Shown piece by piece: positions 8,351 to 16,835 of a stretch of 45,485 bases of DNA (positions within the stretch are counted from its first letter, which is position 1; each line of letters starts with the position of its first letter). Origin of the DNA: Acetobacteraceae bacterium (GTDB lineage Bacteria; Pseudomonadota; Alphaproteobacteria; Acetobacterales; Acetobacteraceae). The position numbers and the translations under genes were made by a program. The DNA lies in the NCBI GenBank assembly GCA_019750475.1, contig JAIEOO010000072.1:1-45485 (forward strand), given 5' to 3'. The notes beneath the pieces were generated by a model. The model ran no database searches. It saw only the letters and a list, made by a program, of their open reading frames with translations, and was not told the DNA's origin.

Positions 8351-9661
8351 TCAGGCGGCCTGGGGCGTCGCCAGCGCGCCGAGGAACTGGCTCTCCAGCG
8401 CGGCGAGGGCGGCGGCCGCGCCCTGCGCGTCCCCGCCCCGGGCGGCGTCCTCGATCCGCACGAGCGGGGGCAGCAGCTCGTTGAGGCCGAAATTGCCGGC
8501 CAGGCCGCGCATCGCGTGGGCGTGCTCGCGCGCGGCCCGCAGCTCCGCCGCCTGGACAGCGGCCCGCAGCAGGGGCAGGCGGGCGCGCAGCTCCTCCGTG
8601 CAGAGCTGGAACGGGTCCTCCGCCGGCGCGACGCGGCATTCGAGGAGGTAGCGCCCGTTCCCGATGGCGGTGACGCGGTCGATGATGCGCCGGCCGTCCC
8701 GGGTGTGGCGCGACGCCTCGCCGCCCGTGGGGCCGATCAGGGCGAGGCGCGCCGCGACGGCGCGGCCGCCGGCGGGCAGCATCGCGCGCCAGAACTGCGC
8801 CGCGGTGACGTCGGGCCGAAGGCCGACGCGCGCGACCTCCGACTCGAAGCCGGGGTTCCACGCCACCACCTGGCCCGCCTGATCGAGCAGGGCGGCCGGA
8901 TGGGGCCATTCGGCGATCATCTGCTCCGGCGTCGGCGGCGGCAGCAGCGTCTCGAGCGCCACCGGCTCGCGTCGGCGGCGGCGCAGCAGCGCGACGGCGA
9001 CGAGGACGAGCGCCCCCAGCGCCGGGGGAAGCAGCGCGCGGCCGACCGGCCACGCGAGGACCGAGGCGGATGCCTCGACCCAGGCGTCGCCTTCCGGCAG
9101 GGGCGCGAGGGCGGACGGACCGGCCTCGGCGCGCGCCGGCCCGGCGAGGACCTGCCCGTCGCGCGACAGCACGCGGAGCGCGACGCCCGGCACGGCGAGC
9201 GAGACCTCGCCGAGGGGGACGGCCATGACGGCGAGGGACGGCAGCTCGCCCTCTCCCCGCTTGACGAGGAGGGGCGTCCCGGCGCGGCCGGGGATGAGGA
9301 CGGTCTGGCGCGGCAGCAGGCGCTGCGCCGCGGGGATGGCCGTCTCCACCGCGCCGGCGAAGGGCTCCGATCCGCGCAGCCCGCCCGCGTCGAGGACGGC
9401 GGCGCCGGGCGCCGGACTCGCGGGATCGGCCAGGCTCGCGGAGAGTTGCGCGGTGCCGGTGAGCAGGCGCGGCGCGAGGCGGTCGGTCACGCTGCCGGCG
9501 GCGGTGACCACGTGCAGGCGCAGCGCGGCCTGGGCGCGCGCGTGATGCAGCTCGGCGAACCAGAGGCCGCCGGCCGCCAGCGCGGCGAGCGCGGTCACGC
9601 CGGTCGCCACCCAGGCGAGTGGCTTGCTGTGTCTCTCCGGTGCTGCGCTGCGGGGGGCCAT
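8351..9661 (-). CDS. Membrane protein with PAS-like and HPt domains, no kinase
   Basis: Product of 436 residues that I do not recognise as a named protein. Visible layout: a short basic N-terminus, a membrane segment at about 15-37, a presumed periplasmic domain of about 165 residues, a second membrane segment at about 207-226 followed by RRRRRE (cytoplasmic), a PAS-like domain at about 245-345 (PHPAALLDQAGQVVAWNPGF), and a C-terminal HPt-like helix bundle where AHAMRGLAGNFG supplies His 382 at the phosphorylatable position. There is no dimerisation H-box, ATPase or GGDEF domain. It probably passes or drains phosphate in a multistep phosphorelay whose kinase lies elsewhere. The HPt call rests on the short motif and helical context. 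Confidence 0.65.
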   Translation of the reverse strand: MAPRSAAPERHSKPLAWVATGVTALAALAAGGLWFAELHHARAQAALRLHVVTAAGSVTDRLAPRLLTGTAQLSASLADPASPAPGAAVLDAGGLRGSEPFAGAVETAIPAAQRLLPRQTVLIPGRAGTPLLVKRGEGELPSLAVMAVPLGEVSLAVPGVALRVLSRDGQVLAGPARAEAGPSALAPLPEGDAWVEASASVLAWPVGRALLPPALGALVLVAVALLRRRRREPVALETLLPPPTPEQMIAEWPHPAALLDQAGQVVAWNPGFESEVARVGLRPDVTAAQFWRAMLPAGGRAVAARLALIGPTGGEASRHTRDGRRIIDRVTAIGNGRYLLECRVAPAEDPFQLCTEELRARLPLLRAAVQAAELRAAREHAHAMRGLAGNFGLNELLPPLVRIEDAARGGDAQGAAAALAALESQFLGALATPQAA

Positions 9662-9687
9662 GCGCGATTCCCTGGATACGCGAGGGC

Positions 9688-9699
9688 ATCATGCATGAT
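9688..9699. promoter_or_regulatory. AT-rich 12-bp palindrome upstream of icd
   Basis: The gap between the divergent HPt gene and icd (9662-9919, 258 bp) contains the perfect palindrome ATCATGCATGAT, with GC and TTGC flanks extending the symmetry imperfectly. It is one of few AT-rich spots nearby and overlaps a weak promoter-like arrangement (TTGCTA, 17 bp, TAACGG). It may be an operator for one or both genes. I see nothing else of note in this gap. Confidence 0.35.
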
Positions 9700-9919
9700 T
9701 GCTACCCTGGCGCGCAAGGCTTAACGGTCATGCTCGCGCGCCACAACCGGGGGGTGTGGGGTCGCGCACCCGCGCGCAGCCTTGCCCCATTCCCCCGCCG
9801 GTGCAATGGTCCGGCCGCCAACGAAGCAAGCAAGAGCGCCGGTCCGCCGGCGATGCCGAGGCAGAGCGAACAACCTGGCGGCACGGGCCGCCCCGAAGGA
9901 CCAGAAGGCTCAGGACACA

Positions 9920-11134
9920 ATGGCGAAGATCAAGGTGAAGACCCCCGTCGTGGAACTCGACGGCGACGAAATGACGCGCATCATCTGGGGCTTCATCAAG
10001 GAGCGCCTGATCCTTCCCTACCTCGACATCGACCTGAAGTACTACGACCTCGGCATCGAGTACCGCGACCAGACCGACGACCAGGTGACGGTGGACGCGG
10101 CGAACGCCATCAAGCAGTACGGCGTCGGCGTGAAGTGCGCGACGATCACCCCGGACGAGGCGCGCGTGGCCGAGTTCGGCCTCAAGAAGATGTGGCGCAG
10201 CCCGAACGGCACGATCCGCAACATCCTCGACGGCACGATCTTCCGCGAGCCCATCATCTGCCGCAACGTGCCGCGCCTCGTGCCGCACTGGTCGAAGCCG
10301 ATCGTGGTCGGCCGCCACGCCTATGGCGACATCTACCGCGCCGTCGAGATGAAGGTGCCGGGGGCCGGCAAGGTCACGATGACCTTCACGCCCGAGGGCG
10401 GCCAGCCGCAGGAGATCGGCGAGTTCGCCATCAACGCCGCCGGCGGCGTGGCGATGATGCAGCACAACCTCAACAAGTCGATCGAGGGCTTCGCCCGCGC
10501 CTCCTTCAACTACGGGCTGGCGCGCGGCTTCTCCGTCTATCTCAGCCACAAGAACACCATCCTCAAGGCCTATGACGGGTCGTTCAAGGACATCTTCAAG
10601 CAGGTGTTCGACGCCGAATTCGCCGCGAAGTTCAAGGCGGCGGGCCTGACCTACGAGGACCGGCTGATCGACGACATGGTGGCCTCGGCCCTCAAGTGGG
10701 ATGGCGGCTTCGTCTGGGCCTGCAAGAACTACGACGGCGACGTGCAGTCCGACATCGTGGCGCAGGGCTACGGCTCGCTCGGCCTCATGACCTCCGTCCT
10801 GCTCTCGCCGGACGGCAACACGGTCGAGTCGGAGGCGGCGCACGGCACGGTCACGCGCCACTACCGCGAGCACCAGAAGGGCCGCGAGACCTCGACCAAC
10901 CCGATCGCCTCCATCTTCGCCTGGACGCGCGGCCTCGCCTATCGCGGCAAGTTCGACGGCACGCAGGACGTGGTGGACTTCGCCAACGCGCTCGAGGCCG
11001 TGTGCGTCGAGACGGTGGAGAGCGGCCACATGACGAAGGACCTCGCCATCCTGATCAGCAAGGACCAGCCCTGGCTGAACACCCAGGCCTTCCTCGCGAA
11101 GCTCGACGAGAATCTGAAGAGGAAGATGGGCTGA
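9920..11134 (+). CDS. icd: NADP-dependent isocitrate dehydrogenase
   Basis: Oxidatively decarboxylates isocitrate to 2-oxoglutarate in the TCA cycle. The 404-residue product matches the homodimeric family shared by alphaproteobacteria and eukaryotes: [13 protein letters not shown] at the N-terminus, the substrate loop [19 protein letters not shown], the metal-binding region [11 protein letters not shown] and the NADP region [16 protein letters not shown]. An open frame extends upstream to 9782, but the ATG at 9920 gives the canonical start [18 protein letters not shown]. The gene stands alone, with its own leader and a strong terminator. Confidence 0.97.
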   Translation: MAKIKVKTPVVELDGDEMTRIIWGFIKERLILPYLDIDLKYYDLGIEYRDQTDDQVTVDAANAIKQYGVGVKCATITPDEARVAEFGLKKMWRSPNGTIRNILDGTIFREPIICRNVPRLVPHWSKPIVVGRHAYGDIYRAVEMKVPGAGKVTMTFTPEGGQPQEIGEFAINAAGGVAMMQHNLNKSIEGFARASFNYGLARGFSVYLSHKNTILKAYDGSFKDIFKQVFDAEFAAKFKAAGLTYEDRLIDDMVASALKWDGGFVWACKNYDGDVQSDIVAQGYGSLGLMTSVLLSPDGNTVESEAAHGTVTRHYREHQKGRETSTNPIASIFAWTRGLAYRGKFDGTQDVVDFANALEAVCVETVESGHMTKDLAILISKDQPWLNTQAFLAKLDENLKRKMG

Positions 11135-11176
11135 CCGGCCCGTTGCATGGGCCCAGGGCCCATGCCGTAGTCTCGC

Positions 11177-11209
11177 GGGGGGAGGGGCCGCCGGCTCCTC
11201 CCCCTTTTT
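11177..11209 (+). terminator. Intrinsic terminator of icd
   Basis: A 12-bp G/C-rich stem (11178-11189 with 11193-11204, one G-T wobble) with a 3-nt loop is followed at once by five T residues. A second hairpin, 11145-11165, precedes it just after the icd stop. This is the most convincing rho-independent terminator in the window. Confidence 0.88.
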
Positions 11210-11237
11210 CGTCCGTTTCCTGTCCGCGGGGCGCCCG

Positions 11238-11837
11238 ATGCACATCGACTACTACTGCTCGCTCAACAGTCCCTGGGCCTATCTCGGCTCGGCCCGGATC
11301 GAGGCGCTGGCCGCGAAGCACGGCGCGACGCTCGCCATCTTCCCCGTGGACTTCTCCCTGATCTTCCCGGCCTCGGGCGGGCTGCCGCTGCCCAAGCGCT
11401 CGCCGCAGCGCCAGGCCTATCGCCTGCAGGAGCTGCGCCGCTGGCGCGACCATCTCGGCCTGCCGCTGACGCTGCAGCCGAAGTGCTTCCCGATGAACGA
11501 GCCGGTGGTGGCGCAGGCCGTCATCGCGCTGCGCGAGGCCGAGGGCCAGGCGCCCGCCATCGCGCTGTCCCACCGCGTCATGCGCTCCATCTGGGCGGAG
11601 GACCGCGATCCGGCTGATCCGGCGACCTTCGCTGAGCTGGCGCGGGATGTCGGCCTCGACGGGCCGGCCCTGCTCGCCGCCGGCGCCGATCCGCGCTGGG
11701 CCGAGCGCCGCCGCGCCGACAGCGAGGCGGCGCTGGCGCGCGGCGTGTTCGGCGCGCCCTCCTACGTCATCGGGGAGGAGGTCTTCTGGGGCCAGGACCG
11801 GCTCGACTTCGTCGAGCGGCATCTGGCGCGCGGCTGA
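11238..11837 (+). CDS. 2-hydroxychromene-2-carboxylate isomerase family (DsbA fold)
   Basis: Product of 199 residues with a thioredoxin/DsbA-type fold. IDYYCSLNSPWAYLG puts Ser 11 where the kappa-class GST-like isomerases have their catalytic serine, and GVFGAPSYVIGEEVFWGQDRLDF is the conserved cis-proline and C-terminal signature. Family members isomerise 2-hydroxychromene-2-carboxylate in naphthalene breakdown or act on glutathione adducts; no aromatic catabolism genes are nearby, so a general glutathione-linked role is equally likely. DUF599 follows 9 bp later. Confidence 0.85.
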   Translation: MHIDYYCSLNSPWAYLGSARIEALAAKHGATLAIFPVDFSLIFPASGGLPLPKRSPQRQAYRLQELRRWRDHLGLPLTLQPKCFPMNEPVVAQAVIALREAEGQAPAIALSHRVMRSIWAEDRDPADPATFAELARDVGLDGPALLAAGADPRWAERRRADSEAALARGVFGAPSYVIGEEVFWGQDRLDFVERHLARG

Positions 11838-11846
11838 CGCGGCCGG

Positions 11847-12524
11847 ATGATCTGGGGCCTCTCCTACCTCGACCTCGCGGCGCTCGCGGTGTTCGCCGCC
11901 TGCTGGGTGGGCTACTCGGCCGTCGTGGACCGCGTGCCGCGCATCCGCGCGCGCTCGGTCATCGCCGCCATGGACGAGCACCGCCGGCGCTGGATGCTGG
12001 CGCTGCTCGGGCGGGAGAACCGGATCGCCGACATGGCGACCATCGGCAACCTGATGGCGTCCACCTCCTTCCTGGCGAACACCTCCATCTTCATCCTGGG
12101 CGGCCTCGTGGCGCTGCTGGGCGCGCCGGATCTCGGGCGGCGCGTCCTGTCCTCCCTGCCTTTCGCCGCCCCGCCCCAGGGCGACTTCGCCTGGGAGATG
12201 CGGATCGCGCTGCTGATGCTCATCTTCATCCGCGCCTTCTTCGAGCTCACCTGGGCGCTGCGCCAGTTCAACTACTGCTCGATCGTGGTGGGCGGCATCG
12301 GCCCGGATGAGGCCGACAGGGCCCAGGCCCTCGTCGCGGCCGAGGTCGCGAACCGCGCGGCGCGGCACTTCAACACCGGGCTGCGGGCGTATTACTTCGG
12401 CCTCGCCGCGCTCGCCTGGATCGTGCACCCGGTGGCGCTCATGCTCGCCTCGCTCCTCGTCCTGCGGGAGCTGCACCGGCGCGAGTTCCGCTCGGTCGTG
12501 CGCCAGGCGCTCGCCGGGCCGTGA
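11847..12524 (+). CDS. DUF599 family inner-membrane protein
   Basis: Membrane protein of 225 residues with about four hydrophobic segments: near 8-24, 65-85, 110-130 and 185-208. MIWGLSYLDLAALAVF, the RRRWMLALLGRENRIADMA loop and NYCSIVVGGIG match the DUF599 family, whose function is unknown. It probably shares a transcript with the isomerase gene. No catalytic residues can be assigned. Confidence 0.8.
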   Translation: MIWGLSYLDLAALAVFAACWVGYSAVVDRVPRIRARSVIAAMDEHRRRWMLALLGRENRIADMATIGNLMASTSFLANTSIFILGGLVALLGAPDLGRRVLSSLPFAAPPQGDFAWEMRIALLMLIFIRAFFELTWALRQFNYCSIVVGGIGPDEADRAQALVAAEVANRAARHFNTGLRAYYFGLAALAWIVHPVALMLASLLVLRELHRREFRSVVRQALAGP

Positions 12525-12542
12525 TTCCGCGGCGCCGGCGGC

Positions 12543-12571
12543 GCGTCATCAAACCATCCGAGCAGCGTCAC
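12543..12571 (+). promoter_or_regulatory. Weak PHO-box-like repeat upstream of the RTX nuclease
   Basis: In the 116-bp gap before the nuclease gene, GCGTCAT (12543-12549) and GCGTCAC (12565-12571) are spaced by exactly 22 bp, that is, two 11-bp periods, the periodicity of PhoB binding sites (consensus CTGTCAT). The unit between them is degenerate and matches are only 5 and 4 of 7, so this is suggestive at best. Confidence 0.2.
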
Positions 12572-12640
12572 CCAACCTCCACGCGGTTTTCGTGAAGGCG
12601 CATTAACCAGCGCGCCACACACAACGTGGTGGCCACATCC

Positions 12641-15600
12641 ATGTCCTTCACCAGCAGCTTCTCGCTCGACTTCACGGGCTTCACCGCGGCCGGGTTCCAG
12701 CCGAGTCCCGGTGCCGGGCAGCTGTCCTCCAACCTCTGGCGCATCCAGGGCTTCAGCGACACGTCCGGGCTGATGGATTACGGCGCCACCGCGACAGCCG
12801 GCGACTACGCGCGCGGCGTGATCTCGGGCGACCCGACCACGGCCGGCGTCTACGCCGCCAACACCGGCATCGGCGCCCTGGGCACGAGCTTCGTGATCCA
12901 GCCGACCGGCGCGGAGTTCGGCACCACGCCCGGCACCATCACCCTGCGCCTGCAATACACCGGCGCCGCGCCGCTCACGGCCCTCACGCTCGATTACGAC
13001 GGAGTGTTCCGTAACAACGCGGACCGCAGCGTGCAGGTGAACGTCTCCTACGCCATCTCCTCGGCCGCGACGCAGCCGTCGGATCCGTCCTTCACCGCAC
13101 TCTCCGGCCTCTCCTTCTCGACGCCGCAGGCCCTGGCGCAGGGCGCGGTCTGGACGCAGCAGGCGCTCGACGCGCAGGTGATCAGCGGCGCGATCAACAC
13201 CAACGACTACGTCTTCCTGCGCTGGTCCATCGGGGACCTCGGCGGCTCGGGCAGCCGCGACGAGGTGGGCTTCGACAACATCTCCGTCAGCGCCGGCGGG
13301 CCGGCGACGCCCACGATCGGCCTCAGCCCGGCGAGCGTGAGCGCGCAGGAAGGACAGTCCGGCACGACGGACTTCAACTTCACCGTGACGCGCAGCAGCG
13401 CGGCGCCGGGCGACGCGACCGTCGCGGTCACGCTCAATGCCGGCAGCGGCTTCGACGCGACGGACCTCGCGGCCATCCTGATCAACGGCACGCCGGTCGC
13501 CGGCGCGACGATCGGCACGCCGTTCAACCTCAGCCTGGCCGGAGCCGCGACCTCCGCCACCGTCACCGTCCGCGTCAACGGCGACGCCACCAACGAGCCG
13601 GACGAGACCTTCACCCTCGCCCTCGGAGCGGCCCCCGCCGGCTACTCGCTGGCGGCGACCTCGACCGCGACGGGCACGGTGCTGAACGACGACGCGACGC
13701 TGATCAGCATCGCGCAGATCCAGGGCAGCGGCGCCACCTCCGCTCTCGTCGGCCAGACCGTCACCTTCGAAGGCGTGGTGACGGGCGACCACCAGAACGG
13801 CGACGGCGACGCGGCCCGCAACCTGCAAGGCTTCTTCGTCCAGATGGTGACCGGAGACGGCAACGCCGCGACCTCCGACGGCATCTTCGTGTTCCAGTCC
13901 GACGCCTCGGGCTCTCCCGTCACGAACGTCAATGTGGGCGACATTGTCCGCATCACCGGCACCGTGACGGAATTCGCCCGCTTCGCGGCGCAGACTAGCG
14001 CGGCGCTGACCGAGACGCAGGTCTCGGTCTCGAACAGCGCGACCGGCGTGCAGATCCTCACCGCCGCCGCCTACACGGCGCAGCAGGTCCAGCAGGACTT
14101 CGCCGTGGACGTCACCTTCCCGGTGGCCGGTACGACGACGCTGCTGAGCGGCCTGCGGATCGCCAACCTCGAAGCCTATGAGGGCATGCTGGTCCGCCTG
14201 CCCGAGACCTTCACCATCAGCGAGATGTTCAACCTCGAGCGCTTCGGCGAGTTCCGGGCGATCGAGGGCGCGCAGGCCTTCCAGTACACGCATGGCAACG
14301 CCCCCAGCGTCGCCGGGAACGCCGCGCACCTGATCGACGTGGCGAGCCGGACGATCACGGTGGATGACGGCGTCCGCGTGCAGAACCCGTCCCCCGTGAC
14401 GGTGTTCGGCCAGACCCTGACCACGGCGAACGCCCCCTCCATGGGCGACACCTTCTCGGGCCTGATCGGCAATGTCCGGTTCTCCGACGGCTCCAACGGC
14501 GCCGCCGCGGACAACCTGGTCGAGGCCACGTCCAACGCGACCCAGACCTTCCGCATCCTGCCGGCGAACGCGCCCGGCATCACGAACACCCTGCCGCGCG
14601 ATCCGGTGCCGGGGCGGGATGGCGGGGATCTCAAGCTCGCCAGCACGAACCTGCTGAACTTCTTCACCACCATCGACAACGGGTCGAACACCACGGGCCC
14701 CGGCGGCGCGTTCGACCCGCGCGGCGCGAACAACGCGACCGAACTCACGCGGCAGAAGCAGAAGCTCTACACGGCGCTGTCCCAGCTCGATGCCGATCTC
14801 ATCGTCCTCAACGAGATCGAGAACAACGGCTTCGGAGCGGGCAGCGCGATCCAGACGCTGGTCACCGAGTTCAACGCCGCCATCGGCGCGCCCGGCCGCT
14901 GGACCTTCGTGAACCCGGGGACGGGCTTCCTGGGCGGCGACGCCATCTCGGTCGGCATCATCTACCGGACGGACAAGCTCTCCATCGCGCCGGGCAGCAC
15001 CGTGCAGATGCTGGACGACATCGACATTCCGGGGCTGGTCTCGGGCGGGCAGTTGCCGGCGAATTTCCTGTCGCAGAGCACGATCGGCGCCGTGTTCAAC
15101 GGCGCCAACACCAGCCGCGCGGTGCTCGTGACCAGCTTCCAGCAGGCGGGCTCGGGCGAGCAGTTCACCGTCGCCGCCGTGCACAACAAGTCGAAGTCGG
15201 GGACCGGCACGGGCGCCGATGCCGATGCCGGGGATGGCGCGGGCAACTGGAACAACCAGCGGCTGCTGGCCAGCCAGGCGCTCGACGCCTTCCTCAGGAC
15301 CAACCCGACGGGCATCGCCGACCCCGATCGCATCCTGATGGGCGACTTCAACTCCTACGCCCGCGAGGTCTCGATCGATTTCCTGACGCAGACGGCGGGG
15401 TACCGGAACCTCATCTCCGACCGCATCGGTGCCGAGGGCTATTCCTACGTCTTCGACGGGATGAAGGGCTACCTCGACTACGCCTTCGCCAGCCCGAGCC
15501 TGACGCCCTTCGTGCGGTCGGTCCATGAGTGGCACGTCAACAGCCCCGAGGCCGACGCGCTCGACTACAACACCGATTTCGGCCGCCCGACCACGATCTT

Positions 15601-16810
15601 CGACGGCACGACGCCCTGGCGCTACTCCGACCACGATCCGGTGGTGGTCAACCTCACGCTCGATCCCGCGCTCACGGTCACGCGCGGCGGCAGCCCGGTG
15701 GCGAGCGCCAACACCTTCCTCCAGGCGACGCTCGACGCCGCTGCGGGCGACACCATCGCGATCCGCAAGCTCGCGAACCTCATCGCCGCAACGACCGACG
15801 TGGTGGCGAAGAGCGGCCTGACCATCGAGACCACGGCCGCCATGACGGATTATTTCGGGCTCGCCGAGGCCGTGGGCTCCGTCACCTTCACCGGCACCGG
15901 CAACATCCTCGCCGGCGGCAACGCGCTGGCGAACACCATCGCCGGCACGGACGGCGACAACCAGCTGTTCGGGCTAGGCGGCGACGACACGATGAATGGC
16001 GGCGCCGGCAACGACATCCTCTACGGCGGCGATGCCGCGGACACGCTGACCGGCGGCACGGGCAACGACGCGCTGCTCGGCGAGGACGGGAACGACCTGC
16101 TGCAAGGCAGCGACGGCGCCGATTACCTCGAGGGCGGCCTCGGCAACGACATCCTCCAGGGCGGCAACGACGCCGACAACCTGCAGGGCGGCGACGGCAA
16201 CGACGCGCTCGACGGCGGCACCGGCGGTGACTTCCTGTCGGGTGGGAGCGGCGCGGATGCGGTCCAGGGCGGCAGCGGCACCGACGGCATCCTGGGCGGC
16301 GAGGGCGGCGACGTCCTGCAGGGCGGCGCCGACAACGACCTGATCTTCGGCGATGCCGGCACCGACACCCTCCATGGCGACGACGGCGAGGACGCGGTCT
16401 CGGGCGGCGATGACGCGGACTTCGTCTTCGGCGGCACCGGGACGGACTATCTCGAGGGCAACGGCGGGAACGACGCGCTGCGCGGCGATGCCGGGGCCGA
16501 CTTCCTCGTGGGCGGCACCGGGGCGGACCGTTTCGTCTTCGGCGCGGGCGAGAGCCTGCACGCGGCGGCCGACTGGGTCAGCGACTTTTCCCAGGCCGAG
16601 GGCGACAGGATCGACCTGTCCCCCTTCGCCATCGGCTTCACCGTCACGGCGACGCCCGCCGGCGCGGGCCAAGTGCGGATCTTCAACTTCGGCGACCGCT
16701 CCTGGGTGCAGGGCTTCGTGGACGCCGACGCGACGCCCGATTTTGGCATCGCGGTGATCCACGGGGCCGGCGTCACGCTCGGCGCGTCCGACTTCATCTT
16801 CGCGGGCTGA
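12641..16810 (+). CDS. ExeM/NucH-type extracellular endonuclease with RTX repeats
   Basis: Giant secreted nuclease of about 1,389 residues. Order of parts: a beta-rich N-terminal region (1-220), a Calx-beta-like repeat (about 225-350, ending in GTVLNDD), an OB-fold-like region found in ExeM proteins (about 355-480), an endonuclease/exonuclease/phosphatase domain (about 665-1010), 22 calcium-binding nonapeptides (about 1102-1299) and a C-terminal cap. Nuclease residues appear in VLNEIENNG, MGDFNSYA and YSDHDPVVVN. No Sec signal is present; RTX repeats plus a C-terminal signal imply type I secretion, but no ABC exporter genes are in the window. GTG codons at 12626 and 12629 are alternative starts; none of the three has a clear ribosome site. 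PhoD follows 25 bp later. Confidence 0.92.
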   Translation: MSFTSSFSLDFTGFTAAGFQPSPGAGQLSSNLWRIQGFSDTSGLMDYGATATAGDYARGVISGDPTTAGVYAANTGIGALGTSFVIQPTGAEFGTTPGTITLRLQYTGAAPLTALTLDYDGVFRNNADRSVQVNVSYAISSAATQPSDPSFTALSGLSFSTPQALAQGAVWTQQALDAQVISGAINTNDYVFLRWSIGDLGGSGSRDEVGFDNISVSAGGPATPTIGLSPASVSAQEGQSGTTDFNFTVTRSSAAPGDATVAVTLNAGSGFDATDLAAILINGTPVAGATIGTPFNLSLAGAATSATVTVRVNGDATNEPDETFTLALGAAPAGYSLAATSTATGTVLNDDATLISIAQIQGSGATSALVGQTVTFEGVVTGDHQNGDGDAARNLQGFFVQMVTGDGNAATSDGIFVFQSDASGSPVTNVNVGDIVRITGTVTEFARFAAQTSAALTETQVSVSNSATGVQILTAAAYTAQQVQQDFAVDVTFPVAGTTTLLSGLRIANLEAYEGMLVRLPETFTISEMFNLERFGEFRAIEGAQAFQYTHGNAPSVAGNAAHLIDVASRTITVDDGVRVQNPSPVTVFGQTLTTANAPSMGDTFSGLIGNVRFSDGSNGAAADNLVEATSNATQTFRILPANAPGITNTLPRDPVPGRDGGDLKLASTNLLNFFTTIDNGSNTTGPGGAFDPRGANNATELTRQKQKLYTALSQLDADLIVLNEIENNGFGAGSAIQTLVTEFNAAIGAPGRWTFVNPGTGFLGGDAISVGIIYRTDKLSIAPGSTVQMLDDIDIPGLVSGGQLPANFLSQSTIGAVFNGANTSRAVLVTSFQQAGSGEQFTVAAVHNKSKSGTGTGADADAGDGAGNWNNQRLLASQALDAFLRTNPTGIADPDRILMGDFNSYAREVSIDFLTQTAGYRNLISDRIGAEGYSYVFDGMKGYLDYAFASPSLTPFVRSVHEWHVNSPEADALDYNTDFGRPTTIFDGTTPWRYSDHDPVVVNLTLDPALTVTRGGSPVASANTFLQATLDAAAGDTIAIRKLANLIAATTDVVAKSGLTIETTAAMTDYFGLAEAVGSVTFTGTGNILAGGNALANTIAGTDGDNQLFGLGGDDTMNGGAGNDILYGGDAADTLTGGTGNDALLGEDGNDLLQGSDGADYLEGGLGNDILQGGNDADNLQGGDGNDALDGGTGGDFLSGGSGADAVQGGSGTDGILGGEGGDVLQGGADNDLIFGDAGTDTLHGDDGEDAVSGGDDADFVFGGTGTDYLEGNGGNDALRGDAGADFLVGGTGADRFVFGAGESLHAAADWVSDFSQAEGDRIDLSPFAIGFTVTATPAGAGQVRIFNFGDRSWVQGFVDADATPDFGIAVIHGAGVTLGASDFIFAG
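15944..16537 (+). repeat. 22 tandem 27-bp units encoding RTX nonapeptides
   Basis: The DNA shows 22 consecutive 27-bp units, each coding a GGxGxDxxx-type calcium-binding nonapeptide, from GTDGDNQLF to GGTGADRFV. The units are diverged, with no two obviously identical, so the array looks old rather than a recent expansion. Calcium binding outside the cell would fold this part into a parallel beta roll after secretion. Confidence 0.92.
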
Positions 16811-16835
16811 GGACCGCGTGACACAGTGCCGGGCG

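Noticed and set aside
9699-9728. TTGCTA-N17-TAACGG as a sigma-70 promoter for icd
   Set aside because: The -10 match is poor, so I kept it only as a remark on the palindrome entry rather than as a promoter call.
12392-15634. A 1,080-codon open frame on the minus strand opposite the RTX nuclease
   Set aside because: Composition is dominated by Arg, Gly, Ala, Val and His with no domain; it is the GC-rich shadow of the strongly supported plus-strand nuclease.
15944-16537. Regular 27-bp repetition that could suggest a CRISPR array
   Set aside because: There are no unique spacers; the periodicity encodes in-frame calcium-binding nonapeptides.
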